This document shows, piece by piece, positions 26,994 through 38,100 of a stretch of DNA of 64,000 bases (positions are counted from its first letter, which is position 1; every line of letters begins with the position of its first letter). The notes below the pieces were generated by a model that made no database searches, was not told where the DNA came from, and worked only from the letters and a program-made list of their open reading frames with translations. The stretch spans positions 310,001 to 374,000 of the forward strand of contig CATQJD010000140.1 of NCBI GenBank assembly GCA_958298945.1. Direction: 5' to 3'. This DNA is from Atherix ibis (Eukaryota > Arthropoda > Insecta > Diptera > Athericidae). A program made the translations under genes and the position numbers.

Positions 26994-29900
26994 GAGGAAT
27001 ATGAAGTAGTATGTTTAAAAGAAATATGAAGTAGTATATTTAAGAGGAATATGAGGTAGTATATTTAAGAGGAATATGAAGTAGTATGTTTAAGAGGAAT
27101 ATGAAGTAGTATATTGAAGAGGAATATGTAGTAGTATGTTTAAGAGGAATATGAAGTAGTATATTTAAGGGGAATATGAAGTAGTATGTTTAAGAGGAAT
27201 ATGAAGTAGTATATTTAAGAGGAATATGAAGTAGTATGTTTAAGAGGAATATGAAGTAGTATATTTAAGAGGAATATGAGGTAGTATATTTAAGAGGAAT
27301 ATGATGTAGTATGTTTAAGAGGAATATGAAGTAGTATGTTTTAGAGGAATATGAAGTAGTATGTTTAAGAGGAATATGAAGTAGTATGTTTAAGAGGAAT
27401 ATGAAGTAGTATGTTTAAGAGGAATATGCAGTAGTATGTTTAAGAGGAATATGCAGTAGTATATTTAAGAGGAATATGCAGTAGCATATTTAAGAGGCAT
27501 ATGAAGTAGTATGTTTAAGAGGAATATAAATTAGTATGTTTAAGAGGAATATGAAGTAGCATATTTAAGAGGAATATGAAGTAGTATGTTTAAGAGGAAT
27601 ATGAAGTAGTATGTTTAAGAGGAATATGAAGTAGTATGTTTAAGAGGCATATGAAGTAGTATATTTAAGAGGAATATGAAGTAGTTTGTTTAAGAGGAAT
27701 ATGAAGTAGTATGTTTAAGAGGAATATGAGGTTGTATGTTTAAGAGAAATATGAAGTAGTACGTTTAAGAGGAATATGAAGTAGTATGTGTAAGAGGAAT
27801 ATGAAGTAGTACGTTTAGGAGGAATATTAAGTAGTATATTTAAGAAGAATATGAAGTAGTATGTTTAAGAAGAATATAAAGTAGTATATTTATGAGGAAT
27901 ATGAAGTAGTATATTTAAGAGGAATATGAAGTAGTATGTTTAATAGGAATATGAAGTAGTATGTTTAAGAGGAATATGAAGTAGTATGTTTAAGAGGAAT
28001 ATGAAGTAGTATGTTTAAGAGGAATATGAAGTAGTATATTTAAGAGGAATATGAAGTAGTTTGTTTAAGAGGAATATGAAGTAGTATGTTTAAGAGGAAT
28101 ATAAGGTTGTATGTTAAGAGAAATATGAAGTAGTATGTTTAAGAGGAATATGAAGTAGTATGTGTAAGAGGAATATGAAGTAGTACGTTTAAGAGGAATA
28201 TTAAGTAGTATATTTAAGAGGAATATGAAGCAGTATGTTTAAGAGGAATATGAAGTAGTATGTTTAAGAGGAATATGCAGTAGTATGTTTAAGAGGAATA
28301 TGAAGTAGTATGTTTAAGAGGAGTATGAAGTAGTATGTTTAAGAGGAATATGAAGTAGTATGTCTAAGAGGAATATGAAGTAGCATGTTTAAGAGGAATA
28401 TGAAGTAGTTTGTTAAAGAGGAATATGAAGTAGTATGTTTAAGAGGCATAGGAAGTAGTATATTTAAGAGGAATATGAAGTAGTATGTTTAAGAGGAATA
28501 TGAAGTAGTATGTTTAAGAGGAATATGCAGTAGTATGTTTAAGAGGAATATGAAGTAGTATGTTTAAGAGGAGTATGAAGTAGTATGTTTAATAGGAATA
28601 TGAAGTAGTATGTTTAAGAGGAATATGAAGTAGTATGTTTAAGAGGAAGATGAAGTAGTATGTTTAAGAGGAATATGAAGTAGTATGTTTAAGAGAAATA
28701 TGAAGTAGTATGTTTAAGAGGAATATGAAGTAATATGTTTAAGAGGAATATGAAGTAGTATGTTGAAGAGGAATATGCAGTAGTATGTTTAAGAGGAATA
28801 TGAAGTAGTATATTTAAGAGGAGTATGAAGTAGTATGTTTAAGAGGAATATGAAGTAGTATGTCTAAGAGAAATATGAAGTAGCATGTTTAAGAGGAATA
28901 TGAAGTAGTTTGTTAAAGAGGAATATGAAGTAGTATGTTTAAGAGGCATAGGAAGTAGTATATTTAAGAGGAATATGAAGTAGTATGTTTAAGAGGAATA
29001 TGATGTAGTATGTTTAAGAGGAATATGAAGTAGTATATTTAAGAGAAATATGAAGTTGTATATTTAAGAGGTATATGAAGTAGTATATTTAAGAGGAATA
29101 TGAAGTAGTATGTTTAAGAGGAAAATGAAGTAGTATATTTACGAGGAATATGAAGTAGTATATTTAAGACGAATAAGAAGTAGTTTGTTTAAGAGGAATA
29201 TGAAGTAGTATGTGTAAGAGGAATATGAAGTGGTATGTTTAAGAGGAATATGAAGTAGTATGTTTAAGAGGCATAGGAAGTAGTATGTGTAAGAGGAATA
29301 TGAAGTAGTACGTTTAAGAGGAATAGTAAGTAGTATATTTAAGAGGAATATAAAGTAGTTTGTTTAAGAAGAATATAAAGTAGCATATTTAAGAGGAATA
29401 TGAAGTAGTATATTTAAGAGAAATATGAAGTAATATGTTTAATAGGAATATGAAGTAGTATGTTTAAGATGAATATGAAGTAGTATGTTTAAGAGGAATA
29501 TGAAGTAGTATGTTTAAGAGAAATATGAAGTAATATGTTTAAGAGGAATATGAAGTAGTATGTTTAAGATGAATATGAAGTAGTATGTTTAAGAGGAATA
29601 TGCAGTAGTATGTTTAAGAGAAATATGAAGTAGTATGTTTAAGAGGAGTATGAAGTAGTATGTTTAAGAGGAATATGAAGTAGTATGTTTAAGAGGAATA
29701 TGAAGTAGCATTTTTAAGAGAAACATGAAGTAGTTTGTCAAAGAGGAATATGAAGTAGTATGTTTAAGAGGCATAGGAAGTAGTATATTTAAGAGGAATA
29801 TGAAGTAGTATGCTTAAGAGGAATATGAAGTTGTATGTTTAAGAGGAATATGAAGTAGTATATTTAAGAGGAATATGAAGTTGTATATTTAAGAGGTATA

Positions 29901-30062
29901 TGAAGTAGTATATTTAAGAGGAATATGAAGTAGTATGTTTAAGAGGAATATGAAGTAGTATATTTAAGAGGAATATGAAGTAGTATATTTAAGACGAATA
30001 AGAAGTAGTATGTTTAAGAGGAATATGAAGTAGTATGTGTAAGAGGAATATGAAGTGGTATG

Positions 30063-30082
30063 TTTAAGAGTTATATGTTTAA
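30063..30082 (+). repeat. 15-bp truncated monomer
   Basis: gagttatatgtttaag begins at 30,068, exactly 3,089 bp after the copy at 26,979. Confidence 0.85.
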
Positions 30083-33000
30083 GAGGAATATGAAATAGTA
30101 TGTTTAAAAGAAATATGAAGTAGTATATTTAAGAGGAATATGAGGTAGTATATTTAAGAGGAATATGAAGTAGTATGTTTAAGAGGAATATGAAGTAGTA
30201 TATTGAAGAGGAATATGTAGTAGTATGTTTAAGAGGAATATGAAGTAGTATATTTAAGGGGAATATGAAGTAGTATATTTAAGAGGAATATGAAGTAGTA
30301 TATTTAAGAGGAATATGAAGTAGTATGTTTAAGAGGAATCTGAAGTAGTATATTTAAGAGGAATATGAGGTAGTATATTTAAGAGGAATATGATGTAGTA
30401 TGTTTAAGAGGAATATGAAGTAGTATGTTTTAGAGGAATATGAAGTAGTATGTTTAAGATGAATATGAAGTAGTATGTTTAAGAGGAATATGAAGTAGTA
30501 TGTTTAAGAGGAATATGCAGTAGTATGTTTAAGAGGAATATGCAGTAGTATATTTAAGAGGAATATGCAGTAGTATATTTAAGAGGCATATGAAGTAGTA
30601 TGTTTAAGAGGAATATAAAGTAGTATGTTTAAGAGGAATATGAAGTAGCATATTTAAGAGGAATATGAAGTAGTATGTTTAAGAGGAATATGAAGTAGTA
30701 TGTTTAAGAGGAATATGAAGTAGTATGTTTAAGAGGCATATGAAGTAGTATATTTAAGAGGAATATGAAGTAGTTTGTTTAAGAGGAATATGAAGTAGTA
30801 TGTTTAAGAGGAATATGAGGTTGTATGTTTAAGAGAAATATGAAGTAGTACGTTTAAGAGGAATATGAAGTAGTATGTGTAAGAGGAATATGAAGTAGTA
30901 CGTTTAGGAGGAATATTAAGTAGTATATTTAAGAAGAATATGAAGTAGTATGTTTAAGAAGAATATAAAGTAGTATATTTAAGAGGAAAATGAAGTAGTA
31001 TATTTAAGAGGAATATGAAGTATTATGTTTAATAGGAATATGAAGTAGTATGTTTAAGAGGAATATGAAGTAGTGTGTTTAAGAGGAATATGAAGTAGTA
31101 TGTTTAAGAGGAATATGAAGTAGTATATTTAAGAGGAATATGAAGTAGTTTGTTTAAGAGGAATATGAAGTAGTATGTTTAAGAGGAATATAAGGTTGTA
31201 TGTTAAGAGAAATATGAAGTAGTATGTTTAAGAGGAATATGAAGTAGTATGTGTAAGAGGAATATGAAGTAGTACGTTTAAGAGGAATATTAAGTAGTAT
31301 ATTTACGAGGAATATGAAGCAGTATGTTTAAGAGGAATATGAAGTAGTATGTTTAAGAGGAATATGCAGTAGTATGTTTAAGAGGAATATGAAGTAGTAT
31401 GTTTAAGAGGAGTATGAAGTAGTATGTTTAAGAGGAATATGAAGTAGTATGTCTAAGAGGAATATGAAGTAGCATGTTTAAGAGGAATATGAAGTAGTTT
31501 GTTAAAGAGGAATATGAAGTAGTATGTTTAAGAGGCATAGGAAGTAGTATATTTAAGAGGAATATGAAGTAGTATGTTTAAGAGGAATATGAAGTAGTAT
31601 GTTTAAGAGGAATATGCAGTAGTATGTTTAAGAGGAATATGAAGTAGTATGTTTAAGAGGAGTATGAAGTAGTATGTTTAATAGGAATATGAAGTAGTAT
31701 GTTTAAGAGGAATATGAAGTAGTATGTTTAAGAGGAATATGAAGTAGTATGTTTAAGAGGAATATGAAGTAGTATGTTTAAGAGAAATATGAAGTAGTAT
31801 GTTTAAGAGGAATATGAAGTAGTATGTTTAAGAGGAATATGAAGTAGTATGTTTAAGAGGAATATGCAGTAGTATGTTTAAGAGGAATATGAAGTAGTAT
31901 ATTTAAGAGGAGTATGAAGTAGTATGTTTAAGAGGAATATGAAGTAGTATGTCTAAGAGGAATATGAAGTAGCATGTTTAAGAGGAATATGAAGTAGTTT
32001 GTTAAAGAGGAATATGAAGTAGTATGTTTAAGAGGCATAGGAAGTAGTATATTTAAGAGGAATATGAAGTAGTATGTTTAAGAGGAATATGAAGTAGTAT
32101 GTTTTAGAGGAATATGAAGTAGTATATTTAAGAGGAATATGAAGTTGTATATTTAAGAGGTATATGAAGTAGTATATTTAAGAGGAATATGAAGTAGTAT
32201 GTTTAAGAGGAATATGAAGTAGTATATTTAAGAGGAATATGAAGTAGTATATTTAAGACGAATAAGAAGTAGTTTGTTTAAGAGGAATATGAAGTAGTAT
32301 GTGTAAGAGGAATATGAAGTGGTATGTTTAAGAGGAATATGAAGTTGTATGTTTAAGAGGAATATGAAGTAGTATATTTAAGAGGAATATGAAGTAGTAT
32401 GTTTAAGTGGAATATGAAGTAGTATATTTAAGAGGAAAATGAAGTAGTATGTTTAAGAAGAATATAAGTAGTATGCTTAAGAGGAATATGAAGTAGTTTA
32501 TTTAAGAGGAATATGAGGTAACATGTTTAAGAGGAATATGAAGTAGTATATTTAACAGGGATATGAAGTAGTATATTTAAAAGGAATATGAAGTAGTATG
32601 TTTAAGAGGAATATGAAGTAGTTTGTTTAAGAGGAATATGAAGTAGTATGTTTAAAGGAATATGAAGTAGTATGTTTAAGAGGAATATGAAGTAGTATGT
32701 TTAAGAGGAATATGAAGTAGTATGTTTAAGAGGTATATGAAGTAGTATGTTTAAGAGGAATATGAAGTAGTATGTTTAAGAGGAATATGAAGTAGTATGT
32801 TTAAGAGGAATATGAAGTAGTATGTTTAAGAGGAATATGAAGTAGTATGTTTAAGAGGAATATGAAGTAGTATGTTTAAGAGGAATATGAAGTAGTATGT
32901 GTAAGAGGAATATGAAGTAGTACGTTTAAGAGGAATATTAAGTAGTATATTTAAGAGGAGTATGAAGTAGTTTGTTTGAGAAGAATATAAAGTAGTATAT

Positions 33001-34325
33001 TTAAGAGGAATATGAAGTAGTATATTTAAGAGGAATAAGAAGTAATATGTTTAATAGGAATATGAAGTAGTATGTTTAAGATGAATATGAAGTAGTATGT
33101 TTAAGAGGAATATGAAGTAGTATGTTTAAGAGAAATATGAAGTAGTATGTTTAAGAGGAATATGAAGTAGTATGTTTAAGAGGAATATGAAGTAGTATGT
33201 TTAAGAGGAATATGCAGTAGTATGTTAAAGAGGAATATGAAGTAGTATGTTTAAGAGGAGTATGAAGTAGTATGTTTAAGAGGAATATGAAGTAGTATGT
33301 CTAAGAGGAATATGAAGTAGCATGTTTAAGAGGAATATGAAGTAGTTTGTTGAAGAGGAATATGAAGTAGTATGTTTAAGAGGCATAGGAAGTAGTATAT
33401 TTAAGAGGAATATGAAGTAGTATGTTTAAGAGGAATATGAAGTAGTATGTTTAAGAGGAATATGAAGTAGTATATTTAAGAGGAATATGAAGTTGTATAT
33501 TTAAGAGGTATACGAAGTAGTATATTTAAGAGGAATATGAAGTAGTATGTTTAAGAGGAATATGAAGTAGTATATTTAAGAGGAATATGAAGTAGTATAT
33601 TTAAGACGAATAAGAAGTAGTATGTTTAAGAGGAATATGAAGTTGTATGTTTAAGAGGAATATGAAGTAGTATATTTAAGAGGAATATGAAATAGTATGT
33701 TTAAGTGGAATATGAAGTAGTATATTTAAGAGGAAAATGAAGTAGTATGTTTAAGAGGAATATAAGTAGTATGCTTAAGAGGAATATGAAGTAGTATATT
33801 TAAGAGGAATATGAGGTAACATGTTCAAAAGGAATATGAAGTAGTATGTTTAACAGGAATATGAAGTAGTATATTCAAGAGGAATATGAAGTAGTATGTT
33901 TAAGAGGAATATGAAGTAGTTTGTTTAAGAGGAATATGAAGTAGTATGTTTAAAGGAATATGAAGTAGTATGTTTAAGAGGAATATGAAGTAGTATGTTT
34001 AAGAGGAATATGAAGTAGTATGTTTAAGAGGTATATGAAGTAGTATGTTTAAGAGGAATATGAAGTAGTATGTTTAAGAGGAATATGAAGTAGTATGTTT
34101 AAGAGGAATATGAAGTAGTATATTTAAGAGGAATATGAAGTTGTATATTTAAGAGGTATATGAAGTAGTATATTTAAGAGGAATATGAAGTAGTATGTTT
34201 AAGAGAAATATGAAGTAGTGTGTTTAAGAGGAGTATGAAGTAGTATGTTTAAGAGGAATATGAAGTAGTATGTTTAAGAGGAATATGAAGTAGCATGTTT
34301 AAGAGGAATATGAAGTAGTTTGTCA

Positions 34326-34350
34326 AAGAGGAATATGTTTAAGAGGAATA
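34326..34350 (+). repeat. 15-bp truncated monomer, independent origin
   Basis: caaagaggaatatg is followed directly by tttaagagg, again with ten bases missing between the tatg repeats. The context (gtcaaag, normal gaggaat) differs from the gagttatat lineage, so the same deletion probably happened a second time here. Confidence 0.8.
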
Positions 34351-34562
34351 TGAAGTAGTATATTTAAGAGGAATATGAAGTAGTATATTTAAGAGGAATA
34401 TGAGGTAGTATATTTAAGAGGAATATGATGTAGTATGTTTAAGAGGAATATGAAGTAGTATATTTAAAAGGAATATGAAGTAGTATATTTAAGACGAATA
34501 AGAAGTAGTATGTTTAAGAGGAATATGAAGTAGTATGTGTAAGAGGAATATGAAGTGGTATG

Positions 34563-34582
34563 TTTAAGAGTTATATGTTTAA
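34563..34582 (+). repeat. 15-bp truncated monomer
   Basis: gagttatatgtttaag begins at 34,568. Left partner of the copy at 34,933 within the 365-bp duplication. Confidence 0.85.
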
Positions 34583-34927
34583 GAGGAATATGAAGTAGTA
34601 TGTTTAAGAGGAATATGAAGTAGTATATTTAAGAGGAATATGAGGTAGTATATTTAAGAGGAATATGATGTAGTATGTTTAAGAGGAATATGAAGTTGTA
34701 TGTTTAAGAGGAATATGAAGTAGTATATTTAAGAGGAATATGAAGTTGTATATTTAAGAGGTATATGAAGTAGTATATTTAAGAGGAATATGAAGTAGTA
34801 TGTTTAAGAGGAATATGAAGTAGTATATTTAAAAGGAATATGAAGTAGTATATTTAAGACGAATAAGAAGTAGTATGTTTAAGAGGAATATGAAGTAGTA
34901 TGTGTAAGAGGAATATGAAGTGGTATG

Positions 34928-34947
34928 TTTAAGAGTTATATGTTTAA
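34928..34947 (+). repeat. 15-bp truncated monomer
   Basis: gagttatatgtttaag begins at 34,933, 365 bp after its partner. No further copy of this lineage appears to the right of it. Confidence 0.85.
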
Positions 34948-35100
34948 GAGGAATATGAAGTAGTATGTTTAAGAGGAATATGAAGTAGTATATTTAAGAG
35001 GAATATGAGGTAGTATATTTAAGAGGAATATGATGTAGTATGTTTAAGAGGAATATGAAGTAGTATGTTTTAGAGGAATATGAAGTAGTATGTTTAAGAG

Positions 35101-38100
35101 GAATATGAAGTAGTATATTTAAGTGGAATATGAACTAGTATGTTTAAGAGGAATATGCAGTAGTATGTTTAAGAGAAATATGCAGTAGTATATTTAAGAG
35201 GAATATGCAGTAGTATATTTAAGAGGCATATGAAGTAGTATGTTTAAGAAGAATATAAAGTAGTATGTTTAAGAGGAATATGAAGTAGCATATTTAAGAG
35301 GAATATAAAGTAGTATGTTTAAGAGGAATATGAAGTAGTATGTTTAAGAGGAATATGAAGTAGTATGTTTAAGAGGAATATAAAGTAGTATGTTTAAGAG
35401 GAATATGAAGTAGCATATTTAAGAGGAATATGAAGTAGTATGTTTAAGAGGAATATGAAGTAGTATGTTTAAGAGGAATATGAAGTAGTATGTTTAAGAG
35501 GCATATGAAGTAGTATATTTAAGAGGAATATGAAGTAGTTTGTTTAAGAGGAATATGAAGTAGTATGTTTAAGAGGAATATGAGGTTGTATGTTTAAGAG
35601 AAATATGAAGTAGTATGTTTAAGAGGAATATGAAGTAGTATGTGTAAGAGGAATATGAAGTAGTACGTTTAGGAGGAATATTAAGTAGTATATTTAAGAG
35701 GAATATGAAGTAGTATGTTTAAGAAGAATATAAAGTAGTATATTTAAGAGGAATATGAAGTAGTATATTTAAGAGGAATATGAAGTAGTATGTTTAATAG
35801 GAATATGAAGTAGTATGTTAAAGAGGAATATGAAGTAGTATGTTTAAGAGGAATATGAAGTAGTATGTTTAAGAGGAATATGAAGTAGTATATTTAAGAG
35901 GAATATGAAGTAGTTTGTTTAAGAGTAATATGAAGAAGTATGTTTAAGAGGAATATAAGGGTGTATGTTTAAGAGAAATATGAAGTAGTATGTTTAAGAG
36001 GAATATGAAGTAGTATGTGTAAGAGCAATATGAAGTAGTACGTTTAAGAGGAATATTAAGTAGTATATTTAAGAGGAATATGAAGTAGTTTGTTTAAGAA
36101 GAATATAAAGTAGTATATTTAAGAGGAATATGAAGTAGTATATTTAAGAGGAATATGAAGTAATATGTTTAATAGGAATATGAAGTAGTATGTTTAAGAT
36201 GAATATGAAGTAGTATGTTTAAGAGGAATATGAAGTAGTATGTTTAAGAGAAATATGAAGTAGTATGTTTAAGAGGAATATGAAGTAGTATGTTTAAGAG
36301 GAATATGAAGTAGTATGTTTAAGAGGAATATGCAGTAGTATGTTTAAGAGGAATATGAAGTAGTATGTTTAAGAGGAGTATGAAGTAGTATGTTTAAGAG
36401 GAATATGAAGTAGTATGTCTAAGAGGAATATGAAGTAGCATGTTTAAGAGGAATATGAAGTAGTTTGTTAAAGAGGAATATGAAGTAGTATGTTTAAGAG
36501 GAATATGAAGTAGTATATTTAAGAGGAATATGAAGTAGTATGTTTAAGACGAATAAGAAGTAGTATGTTTAAGAGGAATATGAAGTAGTATGTGTAAGAG
36601 GAATATGAAGTGGTATGTTTAAGAGGAATATGAAGTTGTATGTTTAAGAGGAATATGAAGTAGTATATTTAAGAGGAATATGAGGTAACATGTTTAAGAG
36701 GAATATGAAGTAGTATGTTTAACAGGGATATGAAATAGTATATTTAAGAGGAATATGAAGTAGTATGTTTAAGAGGAATATGAAGCAGTATGTTTAAGAG
36801 GAATATGCAGCAGTATATTTAAAAGGAATATGAAGTAGTATGTTTAAGAGGCATATGAAGTAGTATGTTTAAGAGGAATATGAAGTAGTATATTTAAGAC
36901 GAATATGAAGTAGTATGTTTAAGAGGAATATGAAGTAGTATGTGTAACAGAATATGAAGTGGTATTTTTAAGAGGAATATGAAGTAGTATGTTTAACAGG
37001 AATACGAAGTAGTATATTTAAGAGGAATATGAAGTAGTATGTTTAACAGGAATATGAAGTAGTACATTTAAGAGGAATATGAAGTAGTATGTTTAAGAGG
37101 AATATGAAGTAGTATGTTTAAGAGGAATATGAAGTAGTATGTTTAAGAGGAATATGAAGTAGTATGTTTAAGAGGAATATGAAGTAGTATGTGTAAGAGG
37201 AATATGAAGTAGTACGTTTAAGAGGAATATTAAGTAGTATATTTAAGAGGAATATGAAGTAGTTTGTTTAAGAAGAATATAAAGTAGTATATTTAAAAGG
37301 AATATGAAGTAGTATATTAAAGAGGAATATGAAGTAATATGTTTAATAGGAATATGAAGTAGTATGTTTAAGATGAATATGAAGTAGTATGTTTAAGAGG
37401 AATATGAAGTAGTATGTTTAAGAGAAATATGAAGTAGTATGTTTAAGAGGAATATGAAGTAGTATGTTTAAGAGGAATATGAAGTAGTATGTTTAAGAGG
37501 AATATGCAGTAGTATGTTTAAGAGGAATATGAAGTAGTATGTTTAAGAGGAGTATGAAGTAGTATGTTTAAGAGGAATATGAAGTAGTATGTCTAAGAGG
37601 AATATGAAGTTGCATGTTTAAGAGGAATATGCAGCAGTATATTTAAGAGGAATATGAAGTAGTATGTTTAAGTGGAATATGAAGTAGTATGTTTAAGAGG
37701 AATATGAAGTAGTATGTTTAAGAGGAATATGAAGTAGTATGTTTAAGAGGAATATGAAGTAGTATGTGTAAGAGGAATATGAAGTAGTACGTTTAAGAGG
37801 AATATTAAGTAGTATATTTAAGAGGAATATGAAGTAGTTTGTTTAAGAAGAATATAAAGTAGTATATTTAAAAGGAATATGAAGTAGTATATTAAAGAGG
37901 AATATGAAGTAATATGTTTAATAGGAATATGAAGTAGTATGTTTAAGATGAATATGAAGTAGTATGTTTAAGAGGAATATGAAGTAGTATGTTTAAGAGA
38001 AATATGAAGTAGTATGTTTAAGAGGAATATGAAGTAGTATGTTTAAGAGGAATATGAAGTAGTATGTTTAAGAGGAATATGCAGTAGTATGTTTAAGAGG

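Larger units (their letters stand above)
26260..32340 (+). repeat. Large tandem duplication, lag 3,089 bp (3,036 at its left part)
   Basis: Copy 1 is about 26,260-29,250 and copy 2 about 29,296-32,340. Lag 3,089 holds for the truncated monomer (26,979 and 30,068), gtttaaaag (27,012 and 30,101), ataaggttg with gttaagag (28,101 and 31,190), gaggcatagg (28,443 and 31,532) and cgaataag (29,170 and 32,259). It equals 124 x 25 minus 11, that is one 15-bp monomer and one 24-bp monomer per period. At the left part the lag is 3,036 (gaatagtaag at 26,285 and 29,321), so copy 1 and copy 2 differ by a block indel near 26,890, where a 22-bp monomer (gaagtatattt) is also found. Confidence 0.88.
34430..35059 (+). 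repeat. Duplication, lag 365 bp
   Basis: About 34,430-34,694 matches 34,795-35,059. acgaataag is at 34,494 and 34,859, the 15-bp monomer at 34,568 and 34,933, and gaggtag followed by gatgtag come after each. The lag is 15 x 25 minus 10, the deficit being the truncated monomer. The match breaks on the right at gaagttg (34,693) against gaagtag. The roughly 100 bp between the copies (34,695-34,794) is ordinary satellite. Confidence 0.83.
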
